From positions 310,001 through 374,000 of the forward strand of contig NZ_CP009282.1 in assembly GCF_000758605.1 (NCBI RefSeq): a DNA stretch of 64,000 nucleotides, read 5' to 3'. This DNA is from Paenibacillus sp. FSL R5-0912. GTDB lineage: Bacteria > Bacillota > Bacilli > Paenibacillales > Paenibacillaceae. Shown here piece by piece: positions 35,395-44,017 of this stretch. Below the pieces are notes generated by a model, which was given only the letters and a program-made list of their open reading frames with translations, was not told the DNA's origin and did no database searches. A program made the translations under genes and the position numbers. Position 1 is the first letter of the stretch. Every line of letters starts with the position of its first letter.

Positions 35395-37056
35395 GAGTCA
35401 ATTTCATAATTCAGTTTGCTGAATAGTTAGACTCGGCCCCAAATCTGAGGTCATTTTTTAGAAAATTAGGCTACTTGCTGGGATTTGCTCAACTGTTTGT
35501 TCAACTTGTCCAATGCAAACTTACTAAGATTGTAAGCTAGTGTACTGAGCTGGAAATCGACACTTGCCCGTACGCCGCGGTGACGTGTGCGTTTCATGCC
35601 GAAATACTCTTTGAGATAGGCAAAAACACGCTCCACTGCCGTACGCTTTTTGTACAGCTCTGTAAAGCTTTCGCTCCCTCTTGCGGGATAGGTATGCTTA
35701 CGCAAATCCGTTTGGATGCGGATTTTAAACACCTTTTGGCATCCGGAACCCAGTAGTGGGCAGCCTTTGCACTCGCTCGGCTGGGTATACTTCAGCGTTT
35801 CGTACTTGGCATCAAAACTGTCGTAGCGGTAGGCATGTCCTTGGGAGCATACCGGCGTGTAGTCCACGTTCATTCCCTCGGGCGGATCTTTGCGGTGAAT
35901 CATGGGAATCGCCGGATAGGCACCTAACGAATGAATCAACTGGTAGATAGACGCGCAGTCGTACCCTTTGTCGCCCAAGATATGCTTTACCTTCAGTGTG
36001 GGAAACTTCAGGGGCAGGCCTTTGAGAAGAATAACGGCCATGCGCTGGTCATTCGGATTCGCCGAACTAAAGAGGCCGCTCAAGATATACTGGCAGTCCG
36101 TATCGACGAGCAGATTCGCCTTGAACCCGTAGTAGCTCGTCATTCGACCCTTCGTATTTTTCTTGTCACAACGCGCGGCATGCCGGGGCAGCGCGGCCAG
36201 CAGTTCGTCATACGTGTAAGGTAACATCGCTTCAATGGTTTTCTGAAACGGTCCGAGACTTTGGTCATACGCTTCCTGTTCCTGACGCCGGCGTTCCCTT
36301 TCCGCATTCGTTGGACGTCCACGCTTGTCGTAGACGGGTTTCTTCGGTGGTTCGTTCACAGCCGCCTCAGGCTCAGGCTCGGGAAGTTTGAACTGAAGTT
36401 GCTGGACTCCTGGAGCCTCGTTTGGCTTTTGCCCTCGGCGAGCCGCACGGCGCTTGGCGGCCGATTCGCTAAATTGGCAATCCCAAGCCTCGACCATGGA
36501 GGAATCCACGGCAAGATGTGTGCCGGTTACAAAGCCTTCTTCTAGGGCAGAGGTCACCAAGGTATCCTGCAGTTTTTCAAGCATCCCCGTTTGCTCCAGC
36601 GCATGAATCAAACGGGAATACGAAGATTCGCTCGGGATATTATCGGAGCCGGTAAATCGGCACTGCGCCCGAAACTCTTCGCTATGGGTAAGACGCCAGA
36701 CCAGGGAAGAAACAAACTCGATGTTCTCCATTTTAGCGATGAGCAAGGAATAGATCATGGCAGGTACATTCAGTTGTTCGGGCCGGCCCCGGTTGTTCTT
36801 TTTCCGAAGAACGTGCAGAACCTTGGCGAGATCTAAGTGTTCAAAGATTTGGCTGTATTTATCTTCCGGGCGCATCAGGAACAATTCCTTGAAGGAAAAC
36901 AGTTCTTCTTGTCGAATGGAATAGATAGGGATTACCTCTTTTCGTTCTCGGGTGTTGGTTTGGTCGCCTATATCTTCGAGAACTTGGGGAGGTACTCCTT
37001 TTTTTATGCCTAAAAAAAACAGTCCCAGCAAGGGTTTGGAATTATGAAATTGACTC
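35395..37056. mobile_element. Complete insertion sequence (IS1182-like) with inverted repeats and 5-bp target duplication
   Basis: Left end GAGTCAATTTCATAATTC (35395-35412) is exactly inverted at the right end (37039-37056), an 18-bp perfect terminal repeat. Beyond both ends is the same pentamer GGAAA (35390-35394 and 37057-37061), a target-site duplication. Total length is 1662 bp. One intact transposase gene on the minus strand fills the element. It went into intergenic DNA between clpB and the glycosyltransferase; joining the flanks restores a continuous intergenic sequence (TTGTTGTAGGAAATGCAGC). Confidence 0.9.
35466..37031 (-). CDS. Transposase, IS1182-like DDE family
   Basis: Up to 521 residues; the frame is open from 37031, but the conserved protein may start further in, since IPIYSIRQEELFSFKELF is the typical N-terminus of this group and only a GTA/ATC lies there. 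DUF772 domain (LRKKNNRGRPEQLNVPAMIYSLLIAKMENIEFVSSLVWRLTHSEEFR...NIPSESSYSRL) is followed by the DDE domain: HLAVDSSMVEAWD (first Asp), ILGDKGYDCASIYQLI (second Asp) and RTAVERVFAYLKEYFGMKR (Glu). A zinc-ribbon-like cysteine cluster (CKGCPLLGSGCQKVF) lies before the last motif. It appears intact, so the element may be active. Confidence 0.9.
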   Translation of the reverse strand: MLGLFFLGIKKGVPPQVLEDIGDQTNTRERKEVIPIYSIRQEELFSFKELFLMRPEDKYSQIFEHLDLAKVLHVLRKKNNRGRPEQLNVPAMIYSLLIAKMENIEFVSSLVWRLTHSEEFRAQCRFTGSDNIPSESSYSRLIHALEQTGMLEKLQDTLVTSALEEGFVTGTHLAVDSSMVEAWDCQFSESAAKRRAARRGQKPNEAPGVQQLQFKLPEPEPEAAVNEPPKKPVYDKRGRPTNAERERRRQEQEAYDQSLGPFQKTIEAMLPYTYDELLAALPRHAARCDKKNTKGRMTSYYGFKANLLVDTDCQYILSGLFSSANPNDQRMAVILLKGLPLKFPTLKVKHILGDKGYDCASIYQLIHSLGAYPAIPMIHRKDPPEGMNVDYTPVCSQGHAYRYDSFDAKYETLKYTQPSECKGCPLLGSGCQKVFKIRIQTDLRKHTYPARGSESFTELYKKRTAVERVFAYLKEYFGMKRTRHRGVRASVDFQLSTLAYNLSKFALDKLNKQLSKSQQVA

Positions 37057-37061
37057 GGAAA

Positions 37062-37350
37062 TGCAGCATTCCATCTACTGCAAGCGGCTAACTGAAAGGA
37101 TTATTGTAGTACCTACAACAATCCTCCCGTACCCCCGGTTATTTATGAATCCGGGTTGTAATATTTACAACATTTATACCTATTACCTGTATACTGCCCC
37201 ATACAGAATGAACTTCAAAGTCCATTCGCCGTTTGGCGGGAGCACTGCCTCAGCAGCGATTAGCGGTCAATGGTTACTTGTTTGGCTGAACTCCTAAGTG
37301 TGGTTTATCCTAAAGTGTGGTTTATATAGAAACTCTACTATCCCCGCCGC
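37062..37350. repeat. Intergenic stretch with short inverted and direct repeats
   Basis: No gene is supported here. Seen: near-palindromes built on TTGTAG (ATTGTAGTACCTACAAC near 37108-37124, TTGTAATATTTACAAC near 37155-37170) and a direct repeat AAGTGTGGTTTAT near 37296-37325. Before IS insertion the same TTGTTGTAGG word lay on the left flank (35382-35391), so the IS entered a repeat-rich intergenic region. Confidence 0.45.
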
Positions 37351-39477
37351 CTATTCGCTCCAGGGCATCAGATGGGGATGCTGGTCGAGGATAGACAGGT
37401 ATTGTTCCTTCCAGCCATATTGGCCGTCCGGGTCCAGCAGCATATAGCGCAGATATTTCTCCAGCCGATATTCCGGCTTCGACCAGCCGAGATGCTTCAG
37501 CCGCAGATTGCTTAACTGATGGGACAGCTCAAAAATATTCTCCGGCAGCCGCCCGCAATGCTGCGGCAGATCGTTCCAGAGATAAGTGAAGTCTTCCCGG
37601 TAGCGGAGCAGGAACGGCCGGTAGCTCTGATGGGACCGCCAGTACATATCTTCGCGGTAATGAGTGTCATCCCAGAAATCGTAGAGCCGGAAGCAGAACA
37701 AGTCACAATTGTCCGTACGCAGCAAGCCATCCACTTCTTCCGGGAATCCGGCCTCGAAAATTTCATCAGCATCCAGACTCAGAATCCACTCCGGATTCGT
37801 CTGAAGGACCGCCTCCCACTGCTGCTTGCGCAGCTCGGATTCATTGCTGAATCTGGAGACGTTGTTGCGTATCAGATGCAGCGGAATGCCCTGAAGTACC
37901 TCCCGGCAGATATCCGCCGTGTCATCCGTGCTGCCATCATCGATAATGACGGCTTCATCGATATATTTGCGGTGCTCCTGCAGAACCTGCCGCAGAAACC
38001 GCGAGCCCTCATTCTTGACGATCATCGTAAGCGTCAGCTTGGGCCGCCGGACAGCTGCTGAATTAGCAGCCGCTCCGGAGAAGCCGGTCGCCGCTCCATG
38101 CTCAGCGCCCCGCCTTGCTGCATCTGCACCGTCTGCCGCGTCCGCGCCTCCGGCCGCAGCCGCATCAGCGTCCGCTGCCGGACCGCTGCCCGGCAGCTCG
38201 ATCTCGCCGCCGCCCTCTGGCAGCGGCTCCTTGGACAAGCGCCGCCGGGCCTCCGCCTCGGTCCACAGCGCATCCCACTCCGCGCTCGCATCCAGCGCTC
38301 TTTTGTCCGCGGGCGCTGCATCGGCAGCGCCATGCATGTCTGAACCGTCTGCCGCGCCGCTGCTGTCCGAAGGCGCAACCTCGCGCGCCGCGGCTTCAGC
38401 TTCCGCGCCGCCGGCCTGAGCGCCAGCTTCGTCCGCGTCACCCCGTCCCGCCCCCGGCGCATTCCGCGCCTCGTGCCCTAGCTCTGCCTCATTTAACTCG
38501 GCATCGCTCCGCTCCGCCTCGTGTTGCCCATTCGGCCTTGTGATCGCTTCGCCCTTCCCTTCCCGCTCAAGCTCCGCCCTATACCGCGCATCCCGCTCCG
38601 CTTTCCCGTCACCCCCCACCGTCTCCGGCGCATCCGGCGACTCCGGTCCCGCTCCAGCCTCCGCGCCTGAAGTCTGCCGGATGAACTCCGGCACCTTGAG
38701 CAGGTCGCTGTCCCTGTAGAGATGCAGCGCCGGGTAGTGGGTATCGACATACAGCGGAATGCCAAGCGCCGCTGCACGGATGCAGAAATGGCGGTCTTCT
38801 CCCCAGTAGGAGATGTTGTGAATCCGGTCGTAGCTGGCACCGGAAGCGATAGCACGGCTGCTGATCAGGGTGCAGGCGCCGAGCCCGCCGACTTCATAGA
38901 TTCCCGGCTGCTGCATCTTCATCAGGAAGGCGTGGAAGCGCCGGTTGATCTCATCATGTGAGAGCTGCTCTCCCGGGAGCACCTCCCACTGGTTGTATTC
39001 GTCATGCATCCAGACCTGCGGCTGCAGCAGAGTACCCGGCTGCCACTGGGTCCAGAATACCTCAGAGATTATGTCCTTGTCCGTACGGATCAGATGCAGC
39101 AGTGTATCCGGATGAAGAATCAGATCGGAGTCGATCAGGAACAGATAATCATAGCCGAAGGCTTCGGCCCGCCGGATCATCAGGTTCTTGAACCCGGCCA
39201 CCTTCCAGACCAGATTGGAATTCCAGAAATGGGTCGTATCATCGCGGATATAAGCATCATGAAATCCTGAAGATTGCAGGAAGACCGTTCTGCCGCTCTG
39301 GGCGAACTGCTGGAGCAGTTGACTCGAAGCTTCGTCCGGGTTGTCATCAATCAGATAGAAATGCAGCTCAATATTGGTCAGGTTCAGGCGCAGCAGAGAA
39401 TTCAGGAATTGCTCAAGAATTGCCGGTTTTTGATGGATCGGGCTGCCAAGCAGAACTAGGGTCCGGTTCCCGTTCAT
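37351..39477 (-). CDS. Two-domain glycosyltransferase with disordered linker
   Basis: 708 residues from ATG 39477 (GGGGTGG upstream); an earlier in-frame ATG at 39561 has no ribosome site. N-terminal domain (about 1-270) is an Anp1/GT-A-like transferase: TLVLLGSPIHQKPAILEQFL, FLIDSDLILHPDTLLHLI (DSD metal motif), YEVGGLGACTLISS. C-terminal domain (about 490-708) is a GT2 transferase: LTLTMIVKNEGSRFLRQVL, VIIDDGSTDDT, WILSLDADEIFE (DAD motif). Between them are about 200 residues almost entirely of Ala, Glu, Asp, Gly, Arg and Pro, plainly disordered and GC-rich. Both active sites look intact. Acceptors are unknown; surface glycan or flagellin glycosylation is conceivable, but no pathway gene is adjacent. 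Confidence 0.88.
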   Translation of the reverse strand: MNGNRTLVLLGSPIHQKPAILEQFLNSLLRLNLTNIELHFYLIDDNPDEASSQLLQQFAQSGRTVFLQSSGFHDAYIRDDTTHFWNSNLVWKVAGFKNLMIRRAEAFGYDYLFLIDSDLILHPDTLLHLIRTDKDIISEVFWTQWQPGTLLQPQVWMHDEYNQWEVLPGEQLSHDEINRRFHAFLMKMQQPGIYEVGGLGACTLISSRAIASGASYDRIHNISYWGEDRHFCIRAAALGIPLYVDTHYPALHLYRDSDLLKVPEFIRQTSGAEAGAGPESPDAPETVGGDGKAERDARYRAELEREGKGEAITRPNGQHEAERSDAELNEAELGHEARNAPGAGRGDADEAGAQAGGAEAEAAAREVAPSDSSGAADGSDMHGAADAAPADKRALDASAEWDALWTEAEARRRLSKEPLPEGGGEIELPGSGPAADADAAAAGGADAADGADAARRGAEHGAATGFSGAAANSAAVRRPKLTLTMIVKNEGSRFLRQVLQEHRKYIDEAVIIDDGSTDDTADICREVLQGIPLHLIRNNVSRFSNESELRKQQWEAVLQTNPEWILSLDADEIFEAGFPEEVDGLLRTDNCDLFCFRLYDFWDDTHYREDMYWRSHQSYRPFLLRYREDFTYLWNDLPQHCGRLPENIFELSHQLSNLRLKHLGWSKPEYRLEKYLRYMLLDPDGQYGWKEQYLSILDQHPHLMPWSE

Positions 39478-39712
39478 AGCCAGCCACCCCAGGATAAGGT
39501 CAACATTAATAGAACATCCCCTTGGATTCGCAAATAGATGATATGAAGTATATGTATTCAATATATTAAGAGAAGTACGGGACTAATCCCGGTTTTTCAA
39601 AAAATAGAGACCCGAGAGGAAATATATGGATTGGTGTCTGCCTGAGAGCTGTTGTACAATACCGCATAGACAGGAATAGACATTCTGCAGACTGAAGGAC
39701 AGGAGTGAGAGA

Positions 39713-39931
39713 ATGGACAAGTCACCGTTAAAAGTACAGCAATTAATCAACCTGCTCCTGGCGATGAATCCGCGCGCCGGGGTTTTTCTGCATACTGCGG
39801 ATGGAGAACTCCGGCCGCTGCTGGACGAGGATGTACAGGAGATCTATGCGCCTGAGCAAGCGGCCAAGACCGTGGCTCATATCGGCGTTCCCGCAGGCAC
39901 TTCAGCCGGAGAGGCGGAGGAGACCTTATGA
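39713..39931 (+). CDS. Small hypothetical protein coupled to cyclophilin
   Basis: 72 residues, ATG with AGGAGTGAG upstream; the stop overlaps the next ATG (ATGA). Sequence is soluble: KVQQLINLLLAMNPRAGVFLHTADGELRPLLDEDVQEIYAPEQ. No known family. Coupling and codon use support it as a real gene, co-expressed with the peptidyl-prolyl isomerase. Confidence 0.7.
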   Translation: MDKSPLKVQQLINLLLAMNPRAGVFLHTADGELRPLLDEDVQEIYAPEQAAKTVAHIGVPAGTSAGEAEETL

Positions 39932-40374
39932 AGCTGGCTCGAATAAGACTGGAACAAGGACAAGAGATCCGGCTCGAATTATTTGACCAGGAGACCCCCG
40001 GAACCGTAGCCAATTTTGAAAAGCTCGCGAACAGCGGCTTCTACAACGGTCTGACTTTTCAGCGCGTTGTCCGCGGCTTTGTCGCCCAGGGCGGCTGTCC
40101 GGAGGGTACCGGCCGGGGCGGCACGGACAAAATCGCCTGTGAAACGCAAGGCAATCCGCATAAACATGTGCGCGGGGCGTTATCCATGGCCCATTTCGGG
40201 CCGGGCACGGGCTCCTGCCAGTTTTTTATCTGCTACGATGCGTTCGATTATCTTGACGGCTGGCATACGGTGTTCGGCAGAGTAATAGAGGGAATGGAGC
40301 ATGCGGATGCCCTACGGCGCGGGGATCTCATACAGGAGATCAGCGTATGGGATGCCGGCATTCCTCAGCTGTAA
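39928..40374 (+). CDS. Peptidyl-prolyl cis-trans isomerase, cyclophilin type
   Basis: 148 residues, no signal peptide, so cytoplasmic. Cyclophilin motifs: ETPGTVANFEKLANSGFYNGLTFQRVVRGFVAQGG (the R-F of FxRxxxxF active site: FQRVVRGF), RGALSMAH, SCQFFICYDAFDYLDGWHTVFGRVIEGM. The usual GSQFFI reads SCQFFI and the loop is intact. It accelerates proline isomerisation during folding. The preceding 72-residue gene overlaps its start. The catalytic Arg of the family (FHR) is present. Confidence 0.92.
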   Translation: MKLARIRLEQGQEIRLELFDQETPGTVANFEKLANSGFYNGLTFQRVVRGFVAQGGCPEGTGRGGTDKIACETQGNPHKHVRGALSMAHFGPGTGSCQFFICYDAFDYLDGWHTVFGRVIEGMEHADALRRGDLIQEISVWDAGIPQL

Positions 40375-40418
40375 CAGCAGGCGGTTGTTCAAATTTTCAC
40401 AGGTGGAAAATTAATACA

Positions 40419-40447
40419 TTGTAATCCCGACTATTCCGATATATAAT
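40419..40447 (+). promoter_or_regulatory. Sigma-A promoter of the peptide ABC operon
   Basis: TTGTAA, 17 bases, TATAAT. The binding-protein start codon lies 49 bases downstream. TTTTCACAGGTGGAAAA just upstream is an imperfect inverted repeat. Confidence 0.7.
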
Positions 40448-40495
40448 AACTTTCACAACGAGTGAGATAGCTCATAGACATGGAGGAGAGAGATA

Positions 40496-42115
40496 ATGCG
40501 CAAAGGGATATCAGGGGTTGTCATTCTAGTTCTACTAACACTAATGATTAGTGCATGCTCTAATGGAAATAACGCGGCATCGACAAATGCGGGTGCAAGC
40601 CAGACACCGGCGGAAACGCAGCAGCCTGCTGCCAGCGAACCGAAGGATGGCGGAAGCTTGATTATAGGGGTCGCTTCTGATCCGGTTGTACTGAATCCGA
40701 ACTATGCGGGTGACCGTGTCAGTCTGACGATTGACCAGGCACTGTATGCTCCGCTGTTCCAGGTGAATAAGGGGGAGAAGACCTTTTACCTGGCAGAGAG
40801 CCTGACACCTTCAGAGGATAATCTTACGTACACACTGAAGCTTAAGGATGGACTTACCTGGCATGACGGAGAGAAGCTTACGGCGGATGATATCGTGTTC
40901 ACCATTGACAGCATTCTCGACGAGAAGCAGAACAGCTTCCTGAGAGCCAACTTCCTGATCGGCGACCAAGCCATCAAGGCGGTTAAAGTGGATGATCTGA
41001 CTGTTGACTTCCAGCTTCCGCAGGTCAGCCCGGCTTTTGAAGCGACACTGGTACAGGTGTTCCCGATTCCAAAGCATATTTTTGAGAATGAAACCGACAT
41101 TGAGAAGAGCACCAAGAACGCTGCTCCGGTAGGTTCCGGTCCCTTCAAATTCAAAGAATACAAAGCCGGTGAGTATCTGACACTGGAACGATTCGATAAC
41201 TACTTCGGCGGCAAGCCGCATCTGGATTCGGTAACTTACCGGATTGCCAAGGATACCAATGCTGCGAACCTTGCCCTGCAGAACGGCGAGATCAACGTGC
41301 AGTATCTTGATCCTAAGGATGTAGCCACCATTCAGGCAACGAACAATTTCGAAATTCTGCCTTACAGTGAAGGCCGTCTGGCTTATCTGATGTTCAATGC
41401 GAACAGTGATACCGGTGCACTCGCCAAAAAAGAAGTCCGTCAAGCCCTGTCCCTGGCCCTCAGCCGTGATGAGCTGATCCAGACAGCGTACACTTCCAGT
41501 GAATATGCTGACCCGGCGAAGTCATTCCTGACTCCGGACGCGCTGTATTTCACGAATGAAGTAACTACCTTTGACAATGATGCCGCTAAGGCTAAGGAAC
41601 TGCTGGCGTCTGCCGGAGAGAGCAACCTGAAGCTTCGTTACATTGTACAGAGCGGTAACAAGGCACAGGAAGCGATCTCGCTGTATGTGCAGCAGAAGCT
41701 GAAGGCTGTCGGCGTGGAAGTGGAACTGCAGAACATGGATTCCTCGGCCTGGGTGCAGAAGTTCATCGATCTGAAATCTACCGACTACGAACTGGCATTG
41801 ACCGGTTATATCATGGGATATGATCCCGATGCTTACCGTATCCTGTTCACTACGGACAGCTCTTCCAACTACTCGCATTATTCGAACAGCGAGGTTGATA
41901 AGCTAATGAATGACGGTGCAGGCGAAGCTGATCCGGCACAACGCGCAGAGATCTACAAGAAAGCGCAGGAGCTTGTCGCTGAAGATGCACCGATCTACCC
42001 GATCGCGTATACTAAAACAGTTGTAGCTGTATCGAAGAACTACGGCGGCATAGATGAAGCTGTATTGAAGCCGGTCGTTATCTTTGAAGACCTGTCCAAG
42101 ATCTACCAGAAATAA
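40496..42115 (+). CDS. Peptide/nickel ABC transporter substrate-binding lipoprotein
   Basis: 539 residues. Lipoprotein signal with lipobox LMISAC, lipidated Cys at residue 21, followed by an Asn/Ala/Thr linker. The family-5 binding protein body has LIIGVASDPVVLNPNYAGDRVS, LTPSEDNLTYTLKLKDGLTWHDGEKLTADDIVFT, PVGSGPFKFKEYKAGEYLTLERFDNYFGGKPHLD. It captures oligopeptides, dipeptides or a metal chelate outside the membrane; the ligand cannot be told from sequence. AGGAGAG precedes the ATG. A strong hairpin lies between it and the permease genes, probably allowing more of it to be made than the membrane parts. Confidence 0.93.
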   Translation: MRKGISGVVILVLLTLMISACSNGNNAASTNAGASQTPAETQQPAASEPKDGGSLIIGVASDPVVLNPNYAGDRVSLTIDQALYAPLFQVNKGEKTFYLAESLTPSEDNLTYTLKLKDGLTWHDGEKLTADDIVFTIDSILDEKQNSFLRANFLIGDQAIKAVKVDDLTVDFQLPQVSPAFEATLVQVFPIPKHIFENETDIEKSTKNAAPVGSGPFKFKEYKAGEYLTLERFDNYFGGKPHLDSVTYRIAKDTNAANLALQNGEINVQYLDPKDVATIQATNNFEILPYSEGRLAYLMFNANSDTGALAKKEVRQALSLALSRDELIQTAYTSSEYADPAKSFLTPDALYFTNEVTTFDNDAAKAKELLASAGESNLKLRYIVQSGNKAQEAISLYVQQKLKAVGVEVELQNMDSSAWVQKFIDLKSTDYELALTGYIMGYDPDAYRILFTTDSSSNYSHYSNSEVDKLMNDGAGEADPAQRAEIYKKAQELVAEDAPIYPIAYTKTVVAVSKNYGGIDEAVLKPVVIFEDLSKIYQK

Positions 42116-42136
42116 TCCGCCCCAAAAAATAAGCAC

Positions 42137-42177
42137 GGCAAAAAAATAAGCTGGGTTCTTCCAGCTTATTTTTTGCC
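42137..42177 (+). terminator. Intercistronic hairpin terminator (partial)
   Basis: GGCAAAAAAATAAGCTGG-GTTCTT-CCAGCTTATTTTTTGCC, arms nearly perfect over 17 bp with a long T-run. It sits 26 bases before the permease start codon at 42203 and shares that gene's leader, so read-through must occur. Confidence 0.85.
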
Positions 42178-42202
42178 TGTCAAGAGCTGGGAGAAGCTGC
42201 GT

Positions 42203-43153
42203 ATGAGACAACTCATCGTCCGAAGGTTGCTGCAAACACTGCCGATGCTGTTTTTTGTATCCGTAGTGTGTTTTACAATGATTAAGCTGGCTCCGGGAGA
42301 TCCGGTGCTGTCTTTCGTTACGCCCAATATGCATGCCGATGATATTGAGCGTATCCGCCATAATCTGGGGCTTGATAAGCCCGCCTATATTCAATATTTC
42401 ATCTGGATCAAGGAAATGGTGCAGGGCAACTTCGGATATTCCCTGATCAATCACCAGCCGGTGCTGGGACAGATTCTGGAACGTTTGCCGGCTACAGCCG
42501 GGCTGATGGGCAGCGCCATTGCGCTGGCGGTTATTCTGGCGATTCCGCTAGGCCTCGTGGCCGGTGCGAACCGCAACCGCTGGGTAGACAAGCTGATTAA
42601 CTTTATTTCCTATGTAGGGATCTCCATTCCGTTATTCTGGCTGGCGATCCTACTGATGTATCTGTTCGCCATTAAGCTACATCTGCTGCCGAGTATGGGG
42701 ATGCGCACGATCGGTGTGGAATCGCCGCTGGATGTGCTGAAGCACGGGATCTTGCCCTGCTCGGTGCTGGCCTTCGGCTTCCTGGCCGGATATGTGCGTT
42801 ATATCCGCTCCAGCACGATTGGACAATTGAAAGAGGAATATGTGCAGATCCAGTATGCTTTTGGCTCGAAGAAATCGACAATCCTGTTCCGTCATGTCCT
42901 GAAGCATGTGCTGCTGCCGGTCATTACCCTGCTGGGCATGTCTATGGGAGATCTGGTGGCCGGGGCCATCGTCACCGAGACGGTATTCTCGTGGCCGGGC
43001 ATCGGGTCGCTGGGGATGACGGCGGTTAAGGGGATGGATTATCCCGTCATTATGGGAATCACCTTATTTTCTTCCTTAATGCTGATCCTCGGTAATATGG
43101 TGGCAGATATTCTCTACAGCTTCGTCGATCCGCGAATTAAATTAAAGGGGTGA
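42203..43153 (+). CDS. Peptide/nickel ABC transporter permease 1 (DppB type)
   Basis: 316 residues from ATG 42203 (TGGGAGAAG upstream). Typical DppB layout: a first helix (LLQTLPMLFFVSVVCFTMIKLAPGDP), then five more after an external loop, and the EAA loop with AFGSKKSTILFRHVLKHVLLPVI and ETVFSWPGIGSLGMTAVKGMDYPVIMG. It starts directly after the hairpin terminator. With the next gene it forms the transmembrane channel. No gene-specific oddities. Confidence 0.92.
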   Translation: MRQLIVRRLLQTLPMLFFVSVVCFTMIKLAPGDPVLSFVTPNMHADDIERIRHNLGLDKPAYIQYFIWIKEMVQGNFGYSLINHQPVLGQILERLPATAGLMGSAIALAVILAIPLGLVAGANRNRWVDKLINFISYVGISIPLFWLAILLMYLFAIKLHLLPSMGMRTIGVESPLDVLKHGILPCSVLAFGFLAGYVRYIRSSTIGQLKEEYVQIQYAFGSKKSTILFRHVLKHVLLPVITLLGMSMGDLVAGAIVTETVFSWPGIGSLGMTAVKGMDYPVIMGITLFSSLMLILGNMVADILYSFVDPRIKLKG

Positions 43154-43157
43154 CCTC

Positions 43158-44003
43158 ATGAATCGCAGTAAATGGAAAAATCTACAGTCAGAGCTGTTTA
43201 CGAACGGTCTGGGTGTCGCTGCTCTTGCTGTATTGGCTATCTTTACGCTGGGGGCTATCTTTGCCTTCCTGTCCGGATATGACCCGAATGCTATGGATGC
43301 CATGGCCCGCCTCACCAAGCCGGGCGCCGGACATCTGTTCGGAACGGATGACTATGGACGCGATTATCTGTCCAGAGCGCTATATGGCGGCCGTGTCTCG
43401 CTGCTGGTCGGGTTTGCTTCCATGATCGTGGCTACCTTCGTGGGTGTGATGGTTGGTGTGATCAGCGGATACTTCGGCGGCTGGCTGGATAATCTGCTGA
43501 TGCGGATGCTGGATATCATCATGTCGATTCCGTCCTTTCTGATCCTCCTGCTGCTCAGTGTCTATTTGAAGCCGAGCATCGGCAATCTGATTATTATTAT
43601 TGCCTTGTTAATGTGGATGAACGTGGCCCGCGTTGTGCGAGCGGAGACCCTTACGATCAAGGAACGCGAATATGTGCTGTACGCCAAGGCTTCCGGCCAA
43701 AGCTCCTTCGGCATGATCTGGCGGCATATCCTTCCGGGCCTGGTACCGGTGATTATCGTCGGCGCAACGAATAATATTGCATCGGCCATTATGATGGAAT
43801 CGTCGCTGAGCTTCCTCGGCTTCGGGGTACAGCCGCCGAACGCCACCTGGGGCAGCATGCTGAACAGCGCTCAAGGGTATATTGCAGAGGCGCCTTATCT
43901 GGCACTGTTCCCTGGGCTGATGATCCTGCTGACCGTTCTGAGCTTCAATGTGCTGGGTGATATTTTGCGGGTCGGCTTTGAACCAAAGCTGATCCGGAGA
44001 TAG
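43158..44003 (+). CDS. Peptide/nickel ABC transporter permease 2 (DppC type)
   Basis: 281 residues, starting 4 bases after the preceding stop. OppC N-terminal helix (GLGVAALAVLAIFTLGAIFAFLSGY), then HLFGTDDYGRDYLSRALYGGRVSL, the hallmark of DppC/OppC, and the EAA loop LYAKASGQSSFGMIWRHILPGLVPVII. The C-terminus ends VLGDILRVGFEPKL, typical for the family. Forms the heterodimeric pore with the DppB-type protein. Confidence 0.93.
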   Translation: MNRSKWKNLQSELFTNGLGVAALAVLAIFTLGAIFAFLSGYDPNAMDAMARLTKPGAGHLFGTDDYGRDYLSRALYGGRVSLLVGFASMIVATFVGVMVGVISGYFGGWLDNLLMRMLDIIMSIPSFLILLLLSVYLKPSIGNLIIIIALLMWMNVARVVRAETLTIKEREYVLYAKASGQSSFGMIWRHILPGLVPVIIVGATNNIASAIMMESSLSFLGFGVQPPNATWGSMLNSAQGYIAEAPYLALFPGLMILLTVLSFNVLGDILRVGFEPKLIRR

Positions 44004-44017
44004 GAGAGTGGAACATC

